This document shows positions 45,346 through 56,738 of a stretch of DNA of 64,000 nucleotides, in pieces. The notes under the pieces were generated by a model. The model searched no databases. It worked only from the letters and a program-made list of their open reading frames with translations, and was not told where the DNA came from. The stretch is from Pyrenochaeta sp. MPI-SDFR-AT-0127. Lineage: Eukaryota > Ascomycota > Dothideomycetes > Pleosporales > Cucurbitariaceae. The stretch lies in NCBI GenBank assembly GCA_020747015.1, contig JAGTJM010000017.1, forward strand, positions 496,001-560,000, written 5' to 3'. Numbering within the stretch: the stretch's first letter is position 1; every line of letters begins with the position of its first letter. Both the position numbers and the translations under genes were made by a program.

Positions 45346-46218
45346 TTAAACGCCATAACTCTCTGACTGAACCTTATTAGGAGCAATCCATGTGGGGTAC
45401 CACAGATAGTAGACAACCATGACGCAGAACATCAGCACAGCGTCGAAGATGTAGAGAGTCCACTCGTGCCTGAGTAGATATCCATCTTTTCCCATTGCGT
45501 ATTCGATAACACGGAAAATCGATCGTACCATGATGAGAGCACTGACGATGTAGAGCATGCGCATACTCTGTTTCCAGGGAATGGACGAAGTGGTCGACTC
45601 AGAAGTCGGGTTTCGTCTTATCCGAAGCTGGAAGATGATCGCAGTGATTGCAAAGAGGCCGAACAATATGACTTGGATCATCAAACCGCCGATCACAATG
45701 CTTTCTCCTAGCTTTGCATTGTCCCCTGAGACCATCAAACCCGCTGCGCCGCCCTGGACCACGAAGGAAAGTACATCGCCGGTGACAAACAGTTTTGTGA
45801 GTATGCGCGGCTTAATGACTGAGTGGTGCTGAGCATGAACACCACAGATGATGCGGCTGAGACACATATAAATTGAAGCGGCGAAGAGGGCTGGGCCAAT
45901 CAAGATGAATACGTTTTGGACCGCAAAGGGCATGATCTTCCCCGTTTTATTGTATGCCGCGATCCGTGTACAATAACCGGCAAATTCAACTGAGCTCGCG
46001 AGTTAGAAAGATGAAGTGGGTTTGTGTGCGCATGACCGAATCTTACAAAAACCTCCAATCGCAAATGGAATACAGAACCATGTTTTGGTTTTGAACAGGC
46101 GCCACGATATCAAAATTGTCATAACGAGGAATAGGATTAAGAAAATGGCAGCTGCTGGGATCGAAGGGAGGTAATGCCAAAGATAGTAACCTCCTGCCAA
46201 CGGTTCGAGTTTCGCCAT
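45346..46218 (-). CDS. RTA1-like seven-helix membrane protein
   Basis: Two exons, about 270 aa. Exon 1 starts MAKLEPLAGGYYLWHYLPSI with a helix (AAAIFLILFLVMTILISW). The splice gives FFEFAGYCTRIAAYN and then MPFAVQNVFILIGPALFAAS, followed by MCLSRIICG and FVTGDVLSFVVQGGAAGLM. The second half has RSIFRVIEYAMG and a last helix ending YLWYPTWIAP. These blocks define the fungal RTA1 family (lipid-translocating exporters, resistance to 7-aminocholesterol, phytosphingosine export by Rsb1). It probably sits in the plasma membrane. ATG at 46218-46216. Confidence 0.92.
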
Positions 46219-47117
46219 AGTGTATCGTGATCGGTCGGAACGAAGCGGCGGTGGTAGAATAGGAGTAAGATATGGGAAAGAATGGTATTGTTGGAAGCTA
46301 TTGGAGAAGGTCGGACAGCGCAATGAGGAATCCGAGGAGAAACATTCCACAGACTGGCGCGTAGCTAGGTCTTTATGTGAGTCGCGGATGTTTTGCTGAT
46401 GGTAGTGGGGACATTTGGCTGAGGCAGCATCGTGGGCAGACCCACGTACTCGGGGGAAAAATATAATTCAGGTGTAGCTTGCGAGCTGCGGAAAGTGAGA
46501 CGCGTAAGTAAACTCAACAATGGCGATGGGTGCTCGTGGGCCACGGGCGAATATGCGTCGTAAAGTGAACACGACGTATCTGAGGGTGGAGCGCACTAGC
46601 CGAAGTAGACCAAACGAGACGATAATTGTGCGTAGCTTGGCACTCAATCCGTCCTTTAAGGAGTTCTTGTGTCGTCTAGTCGTCTCATACATGCTGGACA
46701 GACATGAAACTCACAGTCTGCTGCATCAAGAATACGTGCGCCATCGTGATCCTATCATGGCTAAAGTTTTACGCTCATAGCATGAAGAAGTAAACACGAT
46801 CAGTCATTCAACGGGCCCAATGGGCCTCACTTTGTTTGAGGAGCGTAGCTTGTTACTTGGCCGATGCTGAGAACAGTCGTCGGCTGCGGAACTGGTATGT
46901 GGGTTTATGGACATGGGGCTAAACTCTTCCGGCCTAGCTCCGTATTCGATCGTAACGCACAGACATCGATCGTCGTATCGGCTCGGGTTGTTCGTATTTG
47001 TCCTGCTGCTCCGCCCACTGCTTCTCCTTCTTGGCTAGCTACTCCCAGTCCATTGCTATCTTTTTCGTAACTGAGAATGTTCGTATATACTTTTTCTTTC
47101 GAATCTTACCCGTCGTA
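46219..47117. promoter_or_regulatory. divergent interval, RTA1 gene / Zn2Cys6 gene
   Basis: About 900 bp between divergent genes. Small frames on both strands near 46468-46780 lack recognisable features. It is expected to hold both promoters. Confidence 0.4.
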
Positions 47118-48489
47118 ATGCCTTTGCCTGCCCAGACCGCCATGTCTTTGCGCAGGACACACAAGAAGTCGAGGTTAGGATGTCTAGAGTGTAAACGCCG
47201 CCACGTCAAGGTGCTTAACAACTGCTCTCTTCCAATAGCAATTTTCTGACGAATCTCCATTATTTTTTTAGTGCGATGAAAACCACCCTAGTTGCAACAA
47301 TTGCTTGAACACAGACCGGATCTGCGCCTACCAACCTCGCCCACGAGGGACGATTCGGCCGTCTGCCGCATCTCCAACACTATCTGTCTCTGATACTACG
47401 AGCTACACATACCCAACACCCGCTACTAGTGCAGTTTCGCCAAATCGTGTCCCTCTGGACCCCCAATTATTAACTCCGGCACCGACCACATGTTCTGTGG
47501 CTTCGCCAGCCTTTGCGGTAGGATCAGCTGCCCAAGATGGAGTGTTGCACCCGCCGCTCAACATGCGACACATGGAACTGTTGACTCACTTTATTCTCGA
47601 AGCAGGCCCAAGCCTTATTGATTATCCATTGCTTGACCGTGGTTGGTTCCGCCTCATGATGCCTGATGCTCTATCAGCCCCGTGGCTTATGCATCAATTA
47701 CTTGCACTATCTGCCATGCACCTGAGCTTTTCAAGGCCAACAGAGGCGAAACATTATCGGGAAGAAGCCACAGCTCTTCAAATGCAGGCCTTGACCCTCT
47801 TCAATGAAAACATGGATGGAATCACTGCGGAGAACTGCGGTGCTACGCTGATGTTCGCAAGCTTTCTTGGTCTTCATTCATTTGCGGAAGCAGTGGCAGA
47901 CACTGAGGTCGATGCAAACGGGTTCCTGGATAGATTTGTTACCTATCTAAACCTTCATCGAGGAGTCAAAGCCGTCACGCAGGTGTCGTGGGAACTTCTA
48001 TTGCGATCCAGCTTTTCCTCTCTCTTGACTAGCGCATCAGAAACTCTAGATGCTGCAGCATCGCAGATACACGAGCAAGCCACGGCCATTAATGAGCATT
48101 TATCCCGCTTACTGGATCAGGCAGACATGAGCACAGCGTCTGAAACGGCTTGCCGTGATGCCATATCTCATCTGCAGCTCATCTACAAATCGGACCCCTA
48201 TTCACGCGAAGATTCACGAGAAGATACACCAGAAGGAGATCAACACAAGGGCGACCTGATCTGGGCCTGGCCCATTATGATATCAGGAACTTTCACTGAG
48301 CTACTTATGAAACGGAGGCCGGAAGCCCTTATCATTCTTAGTCATTATGCAGTGCTCTTACACCGTCGTCGTCATATCTGGCTTGTGGGGAGGGGAGGTC
48401 GCATGCTAATCGAGGGAATCACAAAATCTTTGGGATCGTACTGGAGAAATTGGCTCGACTGGCCGAATCAGGTACTCGCCGAAACTTGA
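47118..48489 (+). CDS. Zn2Cys6 transcription factor, sterol-uptake-control-like
   Basis: Two exons, 47118-47210 and 47272-48489, about 436 aa. The intron lies inside the zinc cluster: exon 1 ends RLGCLECKRRHVK and exon 2 begins CDENHPSCNNCLNTDRIC, giving all six Cys. An alternative start ATG at 47142 is also possible. A disordered Ser/Thr/Pro-rich stretch follows, then a helical region from MRHMELLTHFILEAGPSLID, the middle-homology type seen in UPC2/ECM22-like and related C6 proteins. It lies about 20 kb from the biosynthetic cluster, so a role there is only conjecture. The adjacent divergent RTA1 gene is a more obvious target candidate. Confidence 0.9.
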
Positions 48490-49656
48490 CCGAGAGGTTT
48501 GTCATATATTAAACGTTTGTCGTTGACATAATCTGACTTGCAATCGAGAGCGCACGGGCATATCCTACGAGCGGATGATCTAGAACGATCAGAAGTAGCG
48601 CACGCACGCAAACAATGAAACAACTCGAATTACCATTCATATTCGTTTTTACGATCCAGATGGGCATATCATCAGGCTCTAGGGGCACTGAGAGCACCAT
48701 GAAGCGTCGCTGCCTACACGCAGTAAAATGCGAGGACTTGCCCAACAACAATTAATATGACTACCTTGATCATTGCCGCCATCCCATCCCAACTTGCAAG
48801 AAAGTCATAGAGATACATACTTGTTATTATGAATCTGTTCGTGGTTTTACCCAGATTCAGGAAGTAGCCACTTATTTTAGACTTTTTTGTAGGATTATCC
48901 TTTTCGATGTATCCTTTTGCTCCTGTCTTGTAACACGACTTTTCCGACTTCTCATCTTCTCTTACACGCGTCTCGACTCCGTGTGGTTGAAAGTCAATCA
49001 AAGCTTCCGCTGCATTCGTCATTCGTAATATATAATAATTTATTATTATTTGCATCCTGGTGTATATAGCTCAGGCCTTGCACAGATCATAGCCAATCTT
49101 CATGGTCTCATTGGTTGTGCAAACACAGACACTGAAAATTGCTAGGATAATGAGCTCGGTCAGGTAGACGAACTGGAAGGAATGTCATGATTAAGGACCT
49201 ATCATTCCGCCAATACTCGCAAGATTGATTACAAGGCAGTGATCCCACTTAATCTTGTATCTCGTGTAGTCATTATCTAGATCATTCAGTCGTATCACAG
49301 ATATCTCATCTACTTCAGCGAGTCGCACTTCAATGAATGGCAAAAAGCTGTTAGCAGAGGAGGGTGGCACTCCTAGCGGTTTAACACGAATGTTCGCCAG
49401 TAGTACTAGCTAAGCACTATCACGTCTTTTGGTTCAGTAAAGTACCTAATTTTGTCTTCTATTTCCCTTTGCGTTCGAGTTGGTAGACTGCCACGCCTGC
49501 CAAGACAGTCGATACTTATCCTAGAAGTTTAGCTGACATTGGGCATCTGCCCCACTCTTGTTCCAAGCACCCCGCACTATCCTCACACCATGCTTACAGA
49601 ATTCAAGCCCTGTATGTTTTCACCTGAGGAATTTTAGCTTAAACCACACGCTAGCG
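48490..49656. other. intergenic with one doubtful small frame
   Basis: A minus-strand frame at 48714-49055 (about 103 codons from MTNAAEALIDF) ends with a hydrophobic stretch that could be a membrane helix, but has no recognisable family. The remainder is AT-rich near 49025-49060. Confidence 0.35.
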
Positions 49657-51057
49657 ATGACACCCGCCACCGCTTATGTAAGCAAAATTTTGCGACGTTC
49701 TCCAAATCGGCCCCACATCACGGGGACATCAAACGCACTCTACTCTTCCATTGATGCCGCAACCATGTCCGACGTTGACACTGAGCTCTTCGACCCAGAG
49801 GAATGCGCGTCATTACACAACCAATTAGTACAACGAGCTGTACAAGCAAACCCATCACTCCAGCCGTCTCGAGACGTTTTAAGGGCACACGGTGAAGACG
49901 ACCAACTGAGAGTCCGACTCTCATCCGAAGTCCAAACATTTCTCTCTAAAATAGATTCCTGGCCTGTGCAAACAGATTCCACAGCTCTCACACCCTTCTG
50001 CCAACCTCCCAACTCCAGGTCCTTCTTCCAGTACAAATCATGGCCACAATTCTCCGCTTACGAGGACGAGCTAATTCTTCTCTACCAAGATGTATCTCTG
50101 ACCATGGAGAATGAAGGAGGTCTATTTTTTGACCAAGAGCGCGAAGTGGCATGCTGGATCGATCCATCTCTAGGCTTCCCTCCTGAAGACTCATGGTTCC
50201 CCCTTGCGGAAATTTTAAGACGCTGGCTTCTTATGTGGGAGGCTGGGAAGATCAAGTCGGGTATGGATCTTTCAATTCAAGCATGGGGCCAGTGGGACCT
50301 ACAGCAATCATTAAAAGCGTGGGATGAACTTGTTGCCACAATCGAAGATAAAATGCCTGCTGTAGAGAGCGAGCAGGGGAGCAACAGCACCGCTCTTGTT
50401 GAAAATATAGTAGCAGAACGATGGGCTGATCACCCCTTCGAACAAGAGTTTCTTGTCCAAGCGCGTGCTCCAAAAAAGCCCACTCTCAACGTTGCTCCTG
50501 GTGTTAAGGCGTGGACTACCCAGTCATTCGAAGAGGCGCATGCCAATGAACCGAACGACAGCGAACGGAGACTTACCATTGGTACCAAACCCGATGACGA
50601 TCCATCTCGCCAGTCGCACCGTGATCGTGATCTTGCTCCTGTGCTACTCTTTCCTGGTGATGCAATAGTGCCGAGACCTGCAAATCGGAGCGTAGAAAAC
50701 TTCTGGGGTCGTGGCTCGGTGCTGCTTGAGCGGAAAGCAGGGTTATACCTCTACCCCGATGAGAACTGGGGCGATGCCGTACTGTTCGTCGACGGCAAAG
50801 GCGGAGTAACATTATTCACGTATCAAAATGGGTGGTGTCCGTGGATGCGAACGAGACCACTAGCTACATTGAGGGAGGTCCTGACGTTCTGGAAGTTCCT
50901 TGTAGCTGACGGGGTGTGGCAGGTAGATGAAGATGGTGTTGTAGGGGGTCAAGATTACTTCAATGACCTAAACAGCTCAAAGAAAGTGGTCAACATGGAT
51001 GGATCAGAGATTGAGGTAGATTTCCGTGCAAGTTGGGGCGTTGCACCTGCATTTTGA
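49657..51057 (+). CDS. uncharacterised protein, single exon
   Basis: An open frame of 466 aa from MTPATAYVSKILRRS; a second in-frame ATG 36 codons later (MSDVDTELF) is the alternative start and would remove a basic, possibly mitochondrial-targeting, N-terminus. The protein is acidic and Trp-rich. Segments such as WFPLAEILRRWLLMWEAGKI and WDLQQSLKAWDELV look like a conserved globular core. No catalytic or binding motif was seen. The length and coherent composition support a real gene, but I do not recognise the family. It is convergent with the chitinase gene, whose 3' end lies about 140 bp away. Confidence 0.72.
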   Translation: MTPATAYVSKILRRSPNRPHITGTSNALYSSIDAATMSDVDTELFDPEECASLHNQLVQRAVQANPSLQPSRDVLRAHGEDDQLRVRLSSEVQTFLSKIDSWPVQTDSTALTPFCQPPNSRSFFQYKSWPQFSAYEDELILLYQDVSLTMENEGGLFFDQEREVACWIDPSLGFPPEDSWFPLAEILRRWLLMWEAGKIKSGMDLSIQAWGQWDLQQSLKAWDELVATIEDKMPAVESEQGSNSTALVENIVAERWADHPFEQEFLVQARAPKKPTLNVAPGVKAWTTQSFEEAHANEPNDSERRLTIGTKPDDDPSRQSHRDRDLAPVLLFPGDAIVPRPANRSVENFWGRGSVLLERKAGLYLYPDENWGDAVLFVDGKGGVTLFTYQNGWCPWMRTRPLATLREVLTFWKFLVADGVWQVDEDGVVGGQDYFNDLNSSKKVVNMDGSEIEVDFRASWGVAPAF

Positions 51058-51199
51058 GATCACAGAAAACATGTGGCAAAGTTTTTGATCAACAATGCTG
51101 TAGACATACAATGACCATATCACTCGCTTGTAATTACATTCCTCTAGCAAGAAATTGACCTAATCGAATCCAACTTCCACGATGGGCTAGAATTTCGGT

Positions 51200-54100
51200 T
51201 TAGTGTCTATGATGGGCCCTGTGCTTTAGAAGGTGGTGAAGATCATGCCTGCCTTTCAGACGGTCCAGTGCAGGGTCGGTCGGTTGAGGAGGCGGCGTGA
51301 TGCTTGCAGTAGGTGCAACTACCGTCACTCTTGGAAGTGCTTTGCTTGTAACAGCAGCAGCCGGCGCGTTCAAGGCGGAATCATCTATGATTGATCAGCA
51401 TATGTCCACCAGTTTGTTAGAAGCAGCGTACTCTTCATAAGCCCTTTCCCTGAGTTGTTCTGGCGGTGAGGTGTAGCCAAAGTAGTAGAATACAGTTGAA
51501 TTTCCTGTTCTTCGCCCCATCGCTTCTTTACCCATTGAGCGCTGGCAACATTGGTAGGTCGAGAATTTGCTGCAAGTCCATCGGGATCTGCGCTATACGC
51601 TTGTCTCGGCCAACCGTACTGAGCAAACATCGGGTCGGGGAAGTCAGGACCAGATTGAACACGGAATCCGTGGTCGCTAATGACGCTTGACTGACCTCCA
51701 GGCGAAGTATATGTTGCCCAGCACTGGTCACGGCCGCTAGCGGAATCAAACTTTTCCCAATGTCAGTCAAGCTCTTTAATTAACAGGATAGATACTCACG
51801 CCATATTTCGGAATAAATGCATTGGTTGTTAGCCGAGCATCTGCAGGGTCCGCAGGCAACCCAATCCTCCAGGTTACTGGCGGCGCGGAATTCAAGAGAA
51901 ATGAGCAAGGAAACCACTCAGCGTTAATGAAATCTTGCCAGTCTCGGCCCTGGCGACCATTTTCATTGCCATCGAGCAGTCGCAACGCCTGTGGAGCTTG
52001 ATATGATTCTCCTAGCGAGTCCAAGGGAAATTCATCAACTTCACAACGGCAACGTGAGCCGTCATAATCGTCGTTCGGACACGTTCCGCCATCTGGGCGA
52101 CCGTGGCTAGCTCGGTATTTCGCATGATGTTGACCCCGCCATTGCTGCTTAACACGACCACCAACACCGTATTCACGACCAGGATCATACTGGTGATATC
52201 TGGTTAGAATGCAAGGCCTAATATATCACGAAGCAGAATGTCGATGGAGTGGTGACTTACGTGGAATACAGTGGTTGCCCCACCCAAGACAACATCCAAT
52301 CCGTATTTTTGGTTGTCGCAAACCTAGTCTCTGTCAACATAACTGTTATGGCATCGAAGGGAATATTTCGTAAGTCCTACCTGGTCGAAGTTGAATCCAT
52401 AGTCGCAGGTGTACGTAACCTGGCACGTCGTGTCAGCTAGGCCATAGACGGCCTTCACCCATCTTCCATATGCATCCACTCCATTAGCTGGTCTAGGTTT
52501 CTTGTTCCCTTTCGGGTTCTGCGCAGGGCTACTCGAAGGTCTTTTGATGCCGTTAACCGAGGTTCGGAGACTGTACCCTGCAAAGGCCGCTTTCGAAGAT
52601 GCTGAAGCTTCGGTGGAAAGGCAGAGGCCTTCTATGAGGAGTGCTCCTGCTAGAGCAAGAGACGCAAATGGTGTAAACGTAAGAATCCCTCCAGTGATCA
52701 CGGCATATGTAGTACAACTTGCCAAATCTCTCTTGTCGAGCGACATAGGATCAAAATGTTCTGGCTCCAGCAGCTGGATGTCATCGATGTTTGGGCCAGG
52801 GCGGAAGCCTCGACAGCAGTAAACTTGGAAGCCTCCGTTACATGTTTGGTCCTCGAAGAAGTTCTGTTCAGGATAATCGTCTGTTGAAAATAAGCCGAAG
52901 AAACAAGAGTAGGAAGATTTAAACTGACAAACGTGGTTCGTGTTCTTAGCGATCATGTCATCGCCTTGGGCGCAGGTACCGCTACAGCTGAGGCCTTGAC
53001 CACGCCAACCGTACCACTCACATCGCCCCGTGAATGTGCCAGAAGGACAACAAAGCGTCTGTACATTTCCTTCTTGACAAGTGGTTGCCTCTCCAAGACC
53101 ACCTACCTGACCATTCATCGTGCTGACACCACTGTATCCTGGGGCGCATGGCTCACCGCAGAATGAAGTGTAACAGGTGTCTTCAGCTACTGATCTCTTG
53201 CTGGCATCATTCACAACACCTTTCAACTTTAAGTTATTCGTCAGTCCAAATGAGGCATCGAGACTTAGGCCTTTGGCAGAGAATTGCCTTTCGAGAGTTT
53301 CGAGACCCGAATATTCGTCGTTGGTAGATCCATCGGAAGATCCTTGATCAACCGCCCAGATCATTGCTTAGTTCTGTTAGTCCAATGCAACTTTTTTGGG
53401 TTGAGACTTGAACTTACTTCCGCCAAGGCACTTCTCTTCTGCGTACTTGATCTTGAGGGCGAAGGTACGTTCGTCATCATAGCTGACCTAATCACTTGTG
53501 AACAGGGCCCAAAGTAGTCAAAATATCAAGTAACTAACCCATTGGTCCGAATCCCATGTGATCCAGTTGACAGCAGCTTTTTCATCGAAGGTTGGAGTTA
53601 GTCCTTTCTGCTCGATGATCCGATGTATCTCAGCGCTAGTCAGGATTCCGGATGCCTTCGAGCATTCGCCTGGAGAGGCGCCTTCAGAGAAGACACAGCC
53701 AGGCTCCGTACAAGATGAAGATGCTAGCTTGAATGAACGACCATACCATCCGAGGCCGAGAACAACGTTGCCGGCAGAGACTCCAGAGCGCCAGAGGAGT
53801 GAGAGGCCTTCATCAATCTCGGTCAAGTTTGTGTGTGGGCGTACATATGGCCCAGTAAATCGGTTCTGGGCGTCCCAAACGCCATGAATGTCGTAAGTCA
53901 TGATATTGAACCAGTCGACGTGAGGCTCCATGCCGGCAATATCAAAATGTCGTAGATACCAGTAGGACGCTGGAAGTGTGATGGAGAAGCCTAAAATGGT
54001 CAGTGACCATACAACATGATTGTTTATGATTCCATCCAAGCTCTAGAGGTATGCAGATATTTTCCGAATAGAAGAGACTTAAATGGACAACCTTGGGTAC

Positions 54101-55627
54101 ATATCTCGCATATCGAGCTTGTTCAGTCGCATTTTCTTCATTGAAGACTTTCAAAACTTCACTTATTCTTTGACTTGTCTTCAGTCCCCCTCCTTATCAG
54201 GTCGTGGGAGCGATCAAAGGAGGAATTCGTTACGTACCGTAGTAGCTACCAAAGGCAGCTTTGATTTCCTTGCAAAGCAACACAAAGTTGGCAGTGTCCT
54301 CAGGCCGTCCTCCGCGGTCGTCCGCGCCAGGATACTTCGGAAGTGTAAGCATTCCAATATTTCGCTCAAACACAGAACGGACAAGCTACTCACCTCCCAA
54401 TCGAGGTCCATTCCGTCAAAGCCGTATGCGGACATAAAACGGACCAAGGAGTTGATAAACCTGGCACGATTGGTGGCCGTGCTGGCCATGTCACTGAACG
54501 CCATTCGCGTGTTTGGAGTATTCGTCTCATCATTGAATGACCAACCACCAACGGAGATCCATGTCTTGAGACTTGGCTTCGTGGCTTTCAATTCGGTGAA
54601 CCGATTGTAGAGTCGACCTGCGTTTGAATCCATGTCTTGAGACTTGGCTTCGTGGCTTTCAATTCGGTGAACCGATTGTAGAGTCGACCTGCGTTTGAAT
54701 CCATGTCCGTCATCTCGAAGGTGGTTGGGTGAAAAAAAGCAAAAGCAAAATTAAGATGCGTGAAGCCAGTCAGATCAAGGTCTTCCGGTTCAACCTTATC
54801 ACATGGACGGATAGCTGCCCTATACATTGCTGTGAGTGCATGACGACCCTACTAGGCATTCAAATTCATACCAAGACTCATAATAGCCAATGCTTTTGAC
54901 GCCTGGCTTATTTTTACTGCAACTCGGAGTTGGTGGATCCCCACAAGTGCCACCACTCTCGTCGCAATCATTGTCCACACTGCAGAAATCGGTCGTTGTG
55001 CCACCTTAACACGAGGTCTTAGAATCTGACGCCACGAAGCTGAAGTTTTACTTACAGAAGCCAAATTGACTACAACAAACATTCAACGGACATTTTTCCT
55101 TGCCCACCACCGCGTATTGCCCGCATTGAGCCTTGGCATCACAATTGGAAATGCAACTTGCAGCACCACAGAAATCTGGACTGTACCCACAGAAGCCACT
55201 GTTACTACAACATGCACCATTGGAACATGGAACTCCAGGGCCGCAAGTCCCCTCGCCTGTCTGTGTCGACTGTCGCTTGTTCAAAGAGAGACCTGTAGAA
55301 GCCTCGAGCAATGGATTGGGGTCATGTCTTGTGACATTGATGAAACGGGAAGTAGAATTAGATGGTTTTTCGAAAAGAGGTGAATAGATGGTTCTATTGC
55401 CAGAAGGATTCCCGATAGTAGTTTCATTCGCCCTCCTAGAGTACTTTAGCCCGGTGGGCTTGATAAATTGTAAAGTAGTATGCGATGCGTAAGGAATTAT
55501 TATATACTCACCGTATAAGATATGGATAACGAGAAGCAGTGGCGAGATGAACGAGAGAGAAAAATAAAAAGATAGAAACGAATGCGTTGCGCCAGGGAGA
55601 TCTAACTACAGGGTGTGAGTGCAACAT
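51200..55627 (-). CDS. GH18 chitinase (killer-toxin-like, subgroup C type) with NucA/NucB-like C-terminal motif; possibly frame-broken
   Basis: Many exons. The likely start at 55627-55625 opens a hydrophobic secretion signal. Then come two CBM18-type chitin-binding modules (CCSNSGFCGYSPDFC and VCCSQFGFC), and a GH18 domain with SVGGWSF and the catalytic DGMDLDWE, FNIMTYD and the substrate strand TMIWAVDQ. Next is the Cys-rich tail typical of subgroup C (killer-toxin-like) chitinases. The C-terminal part has CRCEVDEFP and GNENGRQG, which match the core of DNase NucA/NucB domains. No LysM module was found in this protein. A 71-bp exact tandem duplication in the GH18 exon (54559-54700) shifts the frame unless spliced out, so the gene is either damaged or has a new intron. 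The last exons are hard to assign and the end at 51200 is tentative. Confidence 0.78.
54559..54700. repeat. exact 71-bp tandem duplication inside the chitinase GH18 exon
   Basis: Copy 1 is 54559-54629 and copy 2 is 54630-54700, with no mismatch between them. The period of 71 is not a multiple of three. On the coding (minus) strand each copy contains AGGT. Removing 54618-54688 as a GT...AG intron would restore the reading frame. Confidence 0.95.
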
Positions 55628-56738
55628 TCTCACAACACGAGATAAAGATCGAGAGAGGGACTGGATGGTCGCCTATGTTGAAAGATGTCGGAGAGGGTGG
55701 ATACTGTGATATTTCAGATATACACTACGACTGTCCCTAGATTAGATTGGATTACCTGCCCAGAGATAAAGCCAAGGTTTTCTCTTCCGCGGACAGGAGA
55801 AGACTGACTTATCTTTACGCACTTGTCGCCGCGAACACTAACCCTTTGGAATTATTCTCTAACTAGGTAGACTATTGACTTTCTCCACTTTTGCTTCTCG
55901 AGTATCACGCACCAAGCTCATTAATTGAGCTCCACTAGATTCACCCAATTTCATTGGATGGGCTTCCCGACATTTCAGCCTTGTATTATAAGGCCTCCCA
56001 CGGGGTCAAATTTCCGGTGACGCGTAAAATTGGGTGCAAACCCAGGTCTTGGCATAAGATCGTGGCGGGTCCTTCCCGACATGAGCGACACACCATAGGG
56101 CAAACTCACGAGCATTTCACTGAGAACCTTGGTTGAGTCCTGGTTTACATTGTATTAATGGTTGTTTTCCGAATCTTGCAATTCCTTCGAGTTCACATTA
56201 CAAGAGTGATGCGAAACTCGAGCAACTGTGATGTTCCTTTTGTATCCGGCCCCCAAATTTGCAACCGAGGCTAGATGTCCCTATCGCTCAAGCTACAAGA
56301 AGAGACTGTTCCACCGTCCCCAGTGTTTTTCATAATTGCCCCTTATGTCTACATGCCCGTGGGAAAAATTGCTCTTGGCATCTCCTGCAAGTATTGATTT
56401 CCACCTTGAAATGGCATCGTCACCAAGTGAGACCTACTTTTGAGGCCGGGCGTTAGACATGGTGTTACAAAACCCTGTCAGAACACGCTTGGCCAAGTAA
56501 ATCCAAGAAAGCAAGTAAGCACTTCATTTCCTCCCTACACCTCTAGACCACACTTCCGGAGGGCTCATTGATATTGGAGAAGATAACAGGCATACGATGA
56601 GTCTTTTCACAAACCTGTTCTTACTAGTCGAGGAAGCAACGACCCGGCAATAGTTTGACCGAGACCCATATTTGGAGAAGCAACCCAACCGAATCAGTGT
56701 ACTTTTTGCTCCTCCTCTTTGCCTTTTACTTTCTCATA
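55628..56738. promoter_or_regulatory. shared intergenic promoter, chitinase / LysM gene
   Basis: A 1.1-kb interval between divergent chitin-related genes. Short frames such as 55954-56136 lack family features. No specific site recognised. Confidence 0.5.

Noticed and set aside
48714..49055. Possible small membrane protein
   Set aside because: Only one hydrophobic stretch and no family or neighbour evidence; too weak for a gene call.
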